NCBI GenBank assembly: GCA_902575095.1
Contig: CACGPY010000006.1
Coordinates: 1-54,699 of the forward strand
DNA length: 54,699 nucleotides
From: an uncultured Pelagibacteraceae bacterium
GTDB taxonomy: Bacteria; Pseudomonadota; Alphaproteobacteria; Pelagibacterales; Pelagibacteraceae
Direction: 5' to 3'
Shown here: positions 24,043 to 35,208 of the stretch, piece by piece
Position numbering within the stretch: the first letter of the stretch is position 1
Layout of the letters: every line of letters begins with the position of its first letter
Program-made: the position numbers and the translations under genes
Notes under the pieces: model-generated
What the model was told of the DNA's origin: nothing
The model's database searches: none
What the model saw: only the letters and a program-made list of their open reading frames with translations

Positions 24043-25175
24043 AAAAAATTTTAATTTTATCAATTTTTATTCTAAATTTTTCGAGTACATTAGTATTTTC
24101 AAAAAATAGTTTATACGAAAAGATCGATCTTTTTGGGGAAGTATTAGAAAATATAAAAAAAGAATATGTTGATGATGTCGACCAAGCTGAAGTAATGGAC
24201 TCAGCAATTAATGGTGTTTTACAATCTTTAGATCCATACTCTGCATATATGAGTCCCGACTTATTTAAAGAAATGCAAACAGACACGAGGGGAGAATTCG
24301 GGGGATTGGGTATTGAAATAGGTATGGAGGCTGGTGTAGTAAAAGTAATTTCCCCAATAGACGGAACTCCTGCAGAAAAAGCTGGTATCAAAGCTGGAGA
24401 TTACATAGTCCAAATAGGTGAAGAGCAAGTGCAAGGAAAATCTTTGATGGAAGCTGTTAAACTTATGAGAGGGCCTGTTGGAACATCAATCAACCTTACA
24501 GTGAGAAGAAAAGGTACAAAAAAACCGTTGGAGTTTAGAATAATAAGAAAAATTATTGAGGTAAAATCTGTAAATTCAGAAATAATTAGTAAAGAAAAAA
24601 ATATAGGCTACCTAAGGTTAAAGTCTTTTAATGAAAATAGCGATAATCAGTTTTTAGAATCAATTAAAAAGTTTGAAAAAAATAAAAATATAAAAGGTTA
24701 TGTGGTTGATTTAAGGAATAACCCTGGAGGACTTTTAACTCAAGCTATAAATATAACTGATTTCTTTTTAGACGATGGAGAAATAGTATCAACTAAAGGG
24801 CGTAAAGTTTCAGAGACAAGAAAATTTTTTGCTAAACAGGGAGATGTTATTAAAGGAAAACCAATAGTAGTTTTAATAAATAATGGTTCTGCCTCTGCTT
24901 CTGAAATTCTAGCTGGAGCTTTAAAAGATCACAAAAGAGCAATTATTCTAGGAGAAAATTCTTATGGAAAAGGTTCGGTACAGTCAATAATTCCATTAAG
25001 AAATGGAGGGGGTATGAGGTTAACTATTTCTAAATATTACCTTCCATCTGGTAAATCTATTTCTGAGGTGGGAGTAACTCCAGATATTTTTGTTGAGGAG
25101 CAAGATGATGATTTCAAAATAAATTCTGAAAAAGATAATCAGCTTAATTACGCGATTAAATTATTTAATTCTTAA
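24039..25175 (+). CDS. ctpA: S41-family C-terminal processing peptidase
   Basis: A 378-residue periplasmic serine protease. An N-terminal signal peptide (KKILILSIFILNFSSTLVFS) precedes an N-terminal helical part. A PDZ domain spans about residues 85-165 (GGLGIEIGMEAG...GIKAGDYIVQIG). The S41 catalytic domain carries the Ser in GSASASEILAGAL near residue 287 and the Lys in SYGKGSVQ near 311, a Ser-Lys dyad. The start is TTG, overlapping the rsfS TGA; no ATG in frame would keep the signal peptide. Position after nadD-rsfS and before rppH is typical of alphaproteobacteria. Confidence 0.93.
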   Translation: MKKILILSIFILNFSSTLVFSKNSLYEKIDLFGEVLENIKKEYVDDVDQAEVMDSAINGVLQSLDPYSAYMSPDLFKEMQTDTRGEFGGLGIEIGMEAGVVKVISPIDGTPAEKAGIKAGDYIVQIGEEQVQGKSLMEAVKLMRGPVGTSINLTVRRKGTKKPLEFRIIRKIIEVKSVNSEIISKEKNIGYLRLKSFNENSDNQFLESIKKFEKNKNIKGYVVDLRNNPGGLLTQAINITDFFLDDGEIVSTKGRKVSETRKFFAKQGDVIKGKPIVVLINNGSASASEILAGALKDHKRAIILGENSYGKGSVQSIIPLRNGGGMRLTISKYYLPSGKSISEVGVTPDIFVEEQDDDFKINSEKDNQLNYAIKLFNS

Positions 25176-25178
25176 GTT

Positions 25179-25649
25179 ATGAATAATAATAAACTTCCAA
25201 TGCGCTTAGGAGTTGGCATAATTGTTTTAAATGAAAATAACCTAGTTTTTGTCGGTAAAAGGAAAGATAATCCAGTAGATAAATGGCAGATGCCCCAGGG
25301 TGGCCTTGACGAAGGGGAAGATTTTATCACTGCTATGAGAAGAGAGTTAATTGAGGAAACAGGTATAAAAAATATTAAAATAATTAAAGAAATAGATCGT
25401 ATGTTTGAATATGAATTACCAAAAAACTTGGTTGGTATAATTTGGAAAGGGAAATTTAGAGGACAAAAACAAAAATGGTTCATTACTAAATTTTTAGGTA
25501 AGGATAATGAAGTTAACTTGAAAACTAAATACCAAGAGTTTATTGATTGGAAATGGATAGAGCCTAAAAAATTACCTGATGTTATTGTTAATTTTAAAAA
25601 AGATATGTATAAAAGCCTCGTTAAAGAAATAAATCTTGTTATTGATTAA
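25179..25649 (+). CDS. rppH: RNA pyrophosphohydrolase (Nudix)
   Basis: A 156-residue Nudix hydrolase. The Nudix box is GGLDEGEDFITAMRRELIEE (near residues 41-60), followed by TG. The preceding WQMPQGG and the RppH-type start LGVGIIVLNENN support RNA 5'-pyrophosphohydrolase, which removes pyrophosphate from mRNA 5' ends to trigger decay; diadenosine polyphosphates are an alternative substrate. It is the last gene of the plus-strand run. Its final 11 bases overlap the convergent atpC gene, so it has no room for its own terminator. Confidence 0.92.
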   Translation: MNNNKLPMRLGVGIIVLNENNLVFVGKRKDNPVDKWQMPQGGLDEGEDFITAMRRELIEETGIKNIKIIKEIDRMFEYELPKNLVGIIWKGKFRGQKQKWFITKFLGKDNEVNLKTKYQEFIDWKWIEPKKLPDVIVNFKKDMYKSLVKEINLVID

Positions 25650-26027
25650 TTTCTCTAAAAGTATCTAATTTGTAAGAAGCTATATATCTTTCTTTATCAG
25701 ATATTTTGGGGTCATTCAGCTTAGCCTCTTCTTTTTGAATTAAATCACTTATTGAGTTTTGGTCAAAATTTAAAAGATTTTTAACAGTTGATGTTAAAAT
25801 TAAAAGGTTGTTATTAGAAAACTCTACTGTACCTTCTTCAACGTAATATTTGCTTTCATTCTCGCTTTTAATTGTTATAAGTCCAGGTCTTAAAAAAGTT
25901 ATTAGAGGTATATGGTCTTTTAAAATACCCATTTGACCCTCGTAACAGGGAATTGTTACCTCGTTGGTTTCTTGTTTTAAGACTAATTGATCTGGACTAA
26001 TTATTTCAACTGTAAATTTGTTTAACA

Positions 26028-26028
<1 letters not shown>
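25639..26028 (-). CDS. atpC: F1F0 ATP synthase epsilon subunit
   Basis: A 129-residue subunit. The N-terminal beta-sandwich begins FTVEIISPDQLVLKQETNEV and contains PCYEGQMGILKDHIPLIT, the family signature. The C-terminal helical part (about 90-129) is short. The subunit belongs to the central stalk and can inhibit hydrolysis. It is the last gene of atpHAGDC; its ATG overlaps the atpD stop by 1 base and its 3' end overlaps the convergent rppH. Confidence 0.94.
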
Positions 26029-28319
<2,291 letters not shown>

Positions 28320-28327
<8 letters not shown>

Positions 28328-29849
28328 TATTTTTCTTATATTCCTCTATAACTTGTTTTAATTGATTTTCTGTATCTTCAACTAATTTTCCTGATGATTG
28401 AATAGATTCAATAATTTCTGGTTTATCATTTTTAATTTTTTCGATTATATCTTTCTCAAATCCTTTAATTTTTCCTAAGTCAACGTCATCCAAGTATCCT
28501 TTTACTCCAGCAAAAACCGAAATTACTTGTTCCGCGACAGTCATTGGAGAATATTGGTCTTGTTTTAATAATTCTGTTAATTTTGCTCCTCGATTTAATA
28601 GTTGTTGAGTAGAAGCATCTAAGTCTGATCCAAATTGAGCGAAAGCTGCCATCTCTCTATATTGAGCAAGTTCTAATTTAATTGAGCCAGCTACCTTTTT
28701 CATCGCTTTTGTTTGTGCTGCAGATCCTACTCGCGATACTGATAAACCAACGTTAACAGCAGGTCTAATTCCTTGGTTAAATAATTCAGTTTCTAAAAAT
28801 ATTTGTCCATCAGTAATAGAAATTACATTTGTAGGAATATAAGCAGAAACGTCACCTGCTTGCGTCTCAATAATTGGCAATGCAGTCAATGATCCACCTC
28901 CATTAGCGTCACTTAATTTTGCAGATCTCTCTAAGAGTCTACTGTGAAGATAAAAAACATCACCAGGGTAAGCTTCTCTTCCCGGAGGTCGTCTAAGTAA
29001 AAGTGACATTTGTCTGTATGCTACTGCTTGTTTTGACAAATCGTCATAAACTATTAAAGCATGCATTCCATTATCTCTAAAATATTCACCTATTGTGCAG
29101 CCAGTATAAGGAGCTAAAAACTGAAGTGGCGCAGAGTCTGATGCTGTTGCAGCAACTATTGTTGTGTATTTTAGTGCACCTGCTTCTTCTAAAGTTTTCG
29201 TAATTTGAGCTACAGTTGAACGTTTTTGTCCAACTGCCACATAAACACAATAAAGTTTTTTCTTCTCATCAGATGACTCGTTTATTGTTTTTTGGTTAAT
29301 AATTGCATCAATTGCAACTGCGGTTTTACCTGTTTGTCTATCACCAATAATTAATTCTCTTTGGCCTCTGCCTACAGGTATAAGAGAGTCGATAGATTTT
29401 AAACCTGTCTGCATTGGTTCACTAACAGATTGTCTAGGAATTATACCTGGGGCTTTTACTTCAACTCTTTTTCTTTCTTTAGAAGAGATAGCTCCTTTTC
29501 CATCTATTGGATTTCCTAAACCATCAACAACTCTTCCTAATAATTCTTTTCCAACTGGAACATCAACAATTGCATTGGTTCTTTTAATTGTATCACCCTC
29601 TTTAATTTTTCTATCATCTCCAAAAATTACAACTCCAACATTGTCATTTTCTAAGTTTAATGCCATACCTTTTGAGCCATCTTCAAACTCAACCATTTCT
29701 CCAGCCTGAACATTATCCAAACCGTAAACTCGTGCAATTCCATCACCAACTGATAAAACTTTTCCAATTTCTGAAACTTCAGCTTTTTCACCGAAATTTT
29801 TAATTTGATCTTTAAGTAATTTAGTAATTTCTGAAGGATTTATAGACAT
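28320..29849 (-). CDS. atpA: F1F0 ATP synthase alpha subunit
   Basis: A 509-residue non-catalytic nucleotide-binding subunit. Walker A is GDRQTGKTA near residues 169-177. It contains [20 protein letters not shown] and the signature [17 protein letters not shown]. Full length. It lies between atpH (1-base gap) and atpG (8-base overlap). Confidence 0.98.
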
Positions 29850-29850
29850 A

Positions 29851-30408
29851 TTAACTTTCTAACATTTCTTGTTTGTATTTATTTAATTTGTTTTTAATCG
29901 AGGTATCAATCATGAAGCTTCCAAGTTGAAGTTTTAATCCTCCAATAAGCTCTTTATCAAACTTGTAGTTAAATTTTATAGTTGAGCTTGTTGAAGAAGA
30001 TAGTTCTTTGCTTATTTTCTCAAGTTCAATTTCTGATAATTCTTTAGAAGATATTAAAGAAGCTTTAACTTCTCCTCTTTTTTGTGCACATAATTTTAAA
30101 AAACTATCAATAATTTTTTCAACAAAAAATATTCTTCTTTTTTCAATTAATAAAAACATAAAATTTTTTAAATTTTTTGAAAAATTTAGCTTTTCAGCTA
30201 ATAGGTTTAATACGTTGTTTTGATTATCTTTACTTTGAGTTGGATTGTGTATGAAATTTTTTATCTCTAAACTATTGATCAATAGAGAGGCAAAGTTCTT
30301 GATGTCATTTTCTATTTTCTCTAATTCACTAGATTCTTGCGCTACTTCAAAAAGTGCGCGAGAGTATCTTTCTGAAGTTTCTGTTGAGAAAGATTTTTTT
30401 GTGGTCAT
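29851..30408 (-). CDS. atpH: F1F0 ATP synthase delta subunit
   Basis: A 185-residue stator subunit. [21 protein letters not shown] near the N-terminus, the [15 protein letters not shown] helix near residues 87-101, and the C-terminal [21 protein letters not shown] are typical of the OSCP/delta family. It heads the F1 operon atpHAGDC; the F0 genes (atpB, E, F) are not in this window, as in other alphaproteobacteria where they form a separate locus. It is preceded by a 78-base gap with a palindrome. Confidence 0.93.
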   Translation of the reverse strand: MTTKKSFSTETSERYSRALFEVAQESSELEKIENDIKNFASLLINSLEIKNFIHNPTQSKDNQNNVLNLLAEKLNFSKNLKNFMFLLIEKRRIFFVEKIIDSFLKLCAQKRGEVKASLISSKELSEIELEKISKELSSSTSSTIKFNYKFDKELIGGLKLQLGSFMIDTSIKNKLNKYKQEMLES

Positions 30409-30459
30409 TTTTTATTGAAGTTGTTATGAAATAATGAGCGTGTCGTACCATAAGAGTTT

Positions 30460-30473
30460 AACTTGATCAAGTT
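30460..30473. promoter_or_regulatory. 14-bp perfect palindrome upstream of atpH
   Basis: AACTTGATCAAGTT is a perfect 14-bp palindrome in the 78-base gap between the priA stop and the atpH start. It has no T-run, so it is not a clear terminator. It could be an operator for the ATP synthase operon or a chance palindrome. The surrounding bases contain no convincing -35/-10 pair. Confidence 0.3.
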
Positions 30474-30486
30474 TCCAAATAATCGA

Positions 30487-32436
30487 TTAACCAAAATTTA
30501 CAGGATCGACATCAACCGTAAGTTTAATTTTACTTGAAATTTTCAATGAATTTAGGAGGTTAGAAACCATTTTTTGCTTTAAGCTTTTTTCATTAAACCT
30601 AATTAATAGTCTTGATCTAAATTTTTTTTTAATCTTCAGTAAAGGCGAGTCTACAGGGCCCATGATTTCTAAACCATTAATCTTACTAAGACGTGTTTTA
30701 ATTTCTCTAGCTCCTTCAATACTTAAAGATTGATTATTAGCTGATATGATTATTGCGATAAGTCTACAAAAAGGAGGTAGGGAATTTTCTTTTCTTGAAA
30801 TAAGCTCTTTTTTTAAAATTTCATCAGGGTTATTTTTTATCAACTCATTTAAAATAATATTCTCAGGAGATAATGTTTGGTAAACAATTAAAGACTCAGA
30901 GCTAAATCTACCAGCTCTTCCGCTTAATTGATTATACAATTGAATATTTTTTTCAGTAGTTCTTAAGTCGTAACCTCTTCCCGAAAAATCTGCATCAATT
31001 ACAACTATGCAATTTAGTTTAGGAAAGTTAAAACCTTTTGAAATCATCTGGGTTCCAACTAAAATGTCTACCTGATTATTTCTGATTCTGTTAAACAAGG
31101 AATTCGTGTAATCCTTTTTTTTCATATAATCACTTGAAAAAATTTCTATTTTACTAGATGGAAATAATTTACTTACTTCCTCATAAATTTTTTCAACACC
31201 TGGCCCGTACATAATAAAATCACAATTTTTTTTATCTTTACATTTATTAAATATTTTTTTTTCAGAAGAACAATGATGACAGACAGCTTTATTTTTATTT
31301 TTGTGGAATGTTAAGTACATTGAGCAATTATTACAGATCTGTTTATATCCGCAATTTTTACAAATTAGATATGGAGCATAACCTCTTCTATTTAAAAAAA
31401 ATAAAACTTGTTCCCCTTTCTCAAGAAATTTTTTAACAATTTCAATGCTTTCATCGGAAACAAAAGTATTTTTTATCTTTTTTAAATTTAAATTGACAAT
31501 TTTTGTTTTTGGTAAAGGATAGTCGGCATATCTCTTATTAATTTTAAAATGTCTAAATTTTTTATTTTGAATATTATTAAAAGTTTCTAGTGATGGTATG
31601 GCGCTGACTAAATGGATTGGTATTTTTTCAAAAGAAGCTCTCGCTATTGCCATATCTCTTGCATGATATATTACACTTTCATCTTGCTTGTAAGAAGTGT
31701 CATGTTCTTCATCAACAATTATAATTCCAAGTTTTTTAAAAGGTAAAAATAAAGAGGATCTTGCTCCAACGACTAGTTTAATATTATTATTAATTATACC
31801 ATTCCAAATAATTCTTTTATTCTTTGGCGTTATTTTTGAATGCCAAATTGCTGGTTCGAAACCAAAGAAATCATTGAACCTTGTCTTAAATTCATTAGTT
31901 AAAAAAATTTCAGGAAGCAAAACTAAAGCTTGTTTATTTTCAGCAATAATTTTTTTTATTCTTTCAAAATATACAAGTGTTTTGCCTGAACCAGTTATTC
32001 CTTGAAGGACAGAAACATCAAATCTATTATTTTTTGAATTTAAAAATTTTAAAGCATCATTTTGCTCTTGATTTAAGTTAAATTTTTTTGCTTTGATTGC
32101 TTTTAGGTCAAAATTTTTATCATTTTTAATAAATAAATTTTTATTACCTCCAATAACCATTTTAAGAACGAGTCCTACAGGTGTTATGTTGTACATCGCA
32201 AACCATTTCATAAAATTAATGAAGTTTTTATTTAAAGAAATTTTTCCAATTTTTTTATGAATATTTTTAATTTTTATATCTTTTGGCGCAAAACTTTCGC
32301 TTGGCCACACAACACCAATCGTCTTTTCTTTCCCAAAAGGAACTTCAACGATATCGCCCGGGGTTAATTTTTCTTTTTTTGTTTTGTATGTAAATGAAAA
32401 ATTAAATATTTTTGGAAGCAATACTTGTGCTTTCAT
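30487..32436 (-). CDS. priA: Primosomal protein N' (replication-restart helicase)
   Basis: A 649-residue superfamily 2 DNA helicase that reloads the replisome at stalled forks. The N-terminal 3'-DNA-binding domain contains GDIVEVPFGKEKTIGVVW. Walker A is LQGITGSGKT near residue 146, and the DExH box is VDEEHDTSYKQ near 236. A zinc-binding insertion has four CxxC-type pairs (CKNCGYKQICNNC, CHHC, CKDKKNC) near 358-410. GRAGR motif VI is near 508. The length is slightly short but complete. Its place between lpdA and atpH is an alphaproteobacterial arrangement. Confidence 0.95.
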   Translation of the reverse strand: MKAQVLLPKIFNFSFTYKTKKEKLTPGDIVEVPFGKEKTIGVVWPSESFAPKDIKIKNIHKKIGKISLNKNFINFMKWFAMYNITPVGLVLKMVIGGNKNLFIKNDKNFDLKAIKAKKFNLNQEQNDALKFLNSKNNRFDVSVLQGITGSGKTLVYFERIKKIIAENKQALVLLPEIFLTNEFKTRFNDFFGFEPAIWHSKITPKNKRIIWNGIINNNIKLVVGARSSLFLPFKKLGIIIVDEEHDTSYKQDESVIYHARDMAIARASFEKIPIHLVSAIPSLETFNNIQNKKFRHFKINKRYADYPLPKTKIVNLNLKKIKNTFVSDESIEIVKKFLEKGEQVLFFLNRRGYAPYLICKNCGYKQICNNCSMYLTFHKNKNKAVCHHCSSEKKIFNKCKDKKNCDFIMYGPGVEKIYEEVSKLFPSSKIEIFSSDYMKKKDYTNSLFNRIRNNQVDILVGTQMISKGFNFPKLNCIVVIDADFSGRGYDLRTTEKNIQLYNQLSGRAGRFSSESLIVYQTLSPENIILNELIKNNPDEILKKELISRKENSLPPFCRLIAIIISANNQSLSIEGAREIKTRLSKINGLEIMGPVDSPLLKIKKKFRSRLLIRFNEKSLKQKMVSNLLNSLKISSKIKLTVDVDPVNFG

Positions 32437-32464
32437 ATTTTGATAGTAGTTGAATTTTTATTTT

Positions 32465-33871
32465 TTAAAAATGAATTGGTCTTTTATCAACAGCTAAAGC
32501 TGCTTCTTTTATGGCTTCTGTATGTGTTGGATGAGCGTGGCAAGTTCTAGCTATATCTTCAGCACTAGCCCCGAATTCCATAGCTAAAGCCATCTCTGCA
32601 ATCATATCTCCACAATGCGGTCCAATGATGTGTACTCCCAAAACTTTGTCTGTTTTACTATCAGCTAATATTTTAACAAAACCTTCAGTTTCATTATTTA
32701 CTTTTGCTCTTGAGTTGGCGAGAAAAGGGAATTTTCCTATTTTGTAGGATTTATTTTCCTCTTTTAATTGCTCTTCAGTTTTACCGACAGTAGCAACTTC
32801 TGGTGATGTATATATCACTCCGGGTATTACATCATAATTTACATGTCCAGCTTGCCCTGCTAATATTTCAGCAACAGCAATTCCCTCCTCCTCAGCTTTA
32901 TGAGCTAACATTGGTCCTTTAATTACATCCCCTATAGCATAAATATTACTTACAGAGGTTTGTAATTTGTTATTCACTTCTATTCTACCCTTACTATCTT
33001 TTTTAATTCCAACTTTTGATAAATTTAATCCCTCTGTATAAGGACTTCGTCCAACAGAGACTAAAACCTTGTCAACTTCTAAAACTTCTTTTTTGGAATT
33101 CTTAACGTTAGTGTATGAAATTAATACTGATTTACCCTGATCTTTAACCGACACTACTTTTGATCCCATTTTAAATTTGATACCCTGCTTAGATAGTATC
33201 TTTTGAAATTCATTTGAAATTTCTCTATCCATGCCGGGAGTTATGTAGTCTAAGTATTCTATTACAGTTACATCGGAACCTAATCTTGACCATACAGATC
33301 CCATTTCTAGACCAATATAACCTCCTCCAATTACAGCAAGTTTAGCTGGCACTTTATCAAACGATAAAGCCCCAGTGGAAGAAACAATATTTTTCTCATT
33401 TATTTCAATACCAGGCAATGATGCTACTGTTGAACCAGTGGCAATAACGGTGTGCTTAGATTTTATATTTATTCTTTTGTTATTGTTTTCATATACAACA
33501 ATATCGTTCTTAGAAAAAAGAACCCCTTTGCCTTTAAAATATGTAACTTTATTTTTTTTGAATAGAAACTCCACCCCTTTTGTTAAAACTTGAATAGATT
33601 TATTTTTATTTGACATCATTTTCTCTATGTTTAGTTTTATTCCATCAATTTCTATACCTTGTTGGTTGAAATCTTTTTTAGCTTTATGAAAATTTTCTGA
33701 TAAATTTAACAGACTTTTTGAGGGTATGCATCCAACATTGAGACATGTCCCGCCTAGAGCGCCTCTTGACTCGATACAAGCTGTTTTTAACCCGAGCTGC
33801 GCAGCTCTTATCGCACAAACATATCCGCCTGGACCTCCACCGATAACAACTAAATCGAAATTATTTTCCAT
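32465..33871 (-). CDS. lpdA: Dihydrolipoamide dehydrogenase (E3)
   Basis: A 468-residue FAD/NAD flavoprotein that reoxidises dihydrolipoamide of the 2-oxoglutarate dehydrogenase complex. FAD-binding GGGPGGYVCAIRAAQLG, the redox-active disulfide GGTCLNVGCIPSK near residue 40, the NAD-binding GGGYIGLEMGSVW near 182, and the C-terminal HAHPTHTEAIKEA active-site His/Glu are present. I chose ATG 33871 (MENNFDLVVIGG); a TTG at 33877 that overlaps the sucB stop would add two residues. It follows sucB in the suc operon. Confidence 0.96.
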   Translation of the reverse strand: MENNFDLVVIGGGPGGYVCAIRAAQLGLKTACIESRGALGGTCLNVGCIPSKSLLNLSENFHKAKKDFNQQGIEIDGIKLNIEKMMSNKNKSIQVLTKGVEFLFKKNKVTYFKGKGVLFSKNDIVVYENNNKRINIKSKHTVIATGSTVASLPGIEINEKNIVSSTGALSFDKVPAKLAVIGGGYIGLEMGSVWSRLGSDVTVIEYLDYITPGMDREISNEFQKILSKQGIKFKMGSKVVSVKDQGKSVLISYTNVKNSKKEVLEVDKVLVSVGRSPYTEGLNLSKVGIKKDSKGRIEVNNKLQTSVSNIYAIGDVIKGPMLAHKAEEEGIAVAEILAGQAGHVNYDVIPGVIYTSPEVATVGKTEEQLKEENKSYKIGKFPFLANSRAKVNNETEGFVKILADSKTDKVLGVHIIGPHCGDMIAEMALAMEFGASAEDIARTCHAHPTHTEAIKEAALAVDKRPIHF

Positions 33872-33873
33872 TA

Positions 33874-35208
33874 TCAAATATTTAAAAAAAGTCTTTTTGG
33901 TTGCTCTAGAGACTCCTTAACAATTTTTAGAAAAGATACAGCTTCTTTTCCATCAATTATTCTATGATCATAGGATAGCGCCAGATACATTACAGGTCTC
34001 ACTTCAATTTTGTTTTCAATTACCACTGGCCTTTGAATTATATTATGCATTCCAAGTACAGCTGATTGAGGAGGGTTTAATATAGGTGTTGATAGCATTG
34101 ACCCATAAATTCCTCCATTTGTGATGGTAAATGTCCCGCCTTGAAGATCCTCAATTGTAATTTTACCGTCTCTGGCCTTTTGGCCAAGTTCACCGATATT
34201 TTTTTCGATATCTGCAAATGACATTTCATCGGTTTCTCTTAAAACGGGTACTACTAAACCTCTATCAGTCCCAACCGCAATACTTATGTTGTAATAATTT
34301 TTATAAATTATTTCTTCTTCTTGTATCTCTGCATTTATTGCGGGGTAATTTTTAAGACCAATAACGCAAGCTTTAACAAAAAAAGACATAAAGCCAAGTT
34401 TCACTCCATATTTTTTTTGAAACTCGTCCTTATACTGATTTCTCATCGACATTACTTCGCTCATATCGACCTCATTAAATGTGGTAAGCATTGCGGCGTT
34501 TTCTTGGGCTTCTTTCAATCTTTTTGCAATTGTTAGTCTTAATCTTGTCATTTTGACTTTTTCTTCCGGACCATATTTTATTTTTCTTTCAGCAGGCGCA
34601 GGTTTGGAACCCATAAGACTCATTATATCCTCTTTTAAAATCACTCCATTTTTACCTGAGCCTTGAATTCTGCTAAGATCAACATTGCTCTCCACAGCTA
34701 TTTTTCTAGCTGCTGGGGAAATTTGTTTATCTTTTTTAGGAGTTGGTTTCTCCTCATGAATGTTCTCTAAAATCAACGGTTCTTCCTCTAATTTTAATGG
34801 TTCTTCTTCTAATTTTAATGTGGTTTCAACTTTCTTTGCTTTATTACCTTTAGTTTTTTTAATCTTTGGAACTTTTTCTTCATCAAATAATTTTATTTTA
34901 TTAATCTCTTTTTCTTTTTCAGGTGGACTATAATTATTTATTTCGTCAATATTATCTTTTGCGGAAGTAAAAGATTTTTCTACAGTGCCTAATAAAGATC
35001 CAACGTTGACTGTCTCACCCTCTTTAACTGTGATGGTTCCTAAAACTCCGTTTGTGGGAGAAGGAACTTCAACGTTCACCTTATCTGTTTCTAATTCTAC
35101 AAGCGGCTCATCCGCAGAAACTTTTTCTCCTTGAGCCTTGAGCCATTTCGAAACTGTTGCTTCTGTTACTGACTCCCCAAGAGTTGGTACTGTAATTTTT
35201 TCTGACAT
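33874..35208 (-). CDS. sucB: Dihydrolipoyl succinyltransferase (E2 of 2-oxoglutarate dehydrogenase)
   Basis: A 444-residue E2. One N-terminal lipoyl domain has the lipoylated Lys in [14 protein letters not shown] near residue 43. A long charged linker follows, containing a tandem LKLEEEP repeat. The peripheral-subunit-binding domain is [18 protein letters not shown] near 164-181. The catalytic domain (about 215-444) ends with [16 protein letters not shown], holding the catalytic His and Asp. It transfers succinyl groups to CoA. It sits between sucA and lpdA; its stop TGA overlaps an alternative TTG start of lpdA. Confidence 0.96.
   Translation of the reverse strand: MSEKITVPTLGESVTEATVSKWLKAQGEKVSADEPLVELETDKVNVEVPSPTNGVLGTITVKEGETVNVGSLLGTVEKSFTSAKDNIDEINNYSPPEKEKEINKIKLFDEEKVPKIKKTKGNKAKKVETTLKLEEEPLKLEEEPLILENIHEEKPTPKKDKQISPAARKIAVESNVDLSRIQGSGKNGVILKEDIMSLMGSKPAPAERKIKYGPEEKVKMTRLRLTIAKRLKEAQENAAMLTTFNEVDMSEVMSMRNQYKDEFQKKYGVKLGFMSFFVKACVIGLKNYPAINAEIQEEEIIYKNYYNISIAVGTDRGLVVPVLRETDEMSFADIEKNIGELGQKARDGKITIEDLQGGTFTITNGGIYGSMLSTPILNPPQSAVLGMHNIIQRPVVIENKIEVRPVMYLALSYDHRIIDGKEAVSFLKIVKESLEQPKRLFLNI
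34778..34819 (-). repeat. Two tandem 21-bp units in the sucB linker
   Basis: Two adjacent 21-base copies (34778-34798 and 34799-34819) differ at one base and encode the repeated LKLEEEP segment of the flexible E2 linker. In-frame tandem duplication of this kind changes linker length without disrupting domains. Confidence 0.85.
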
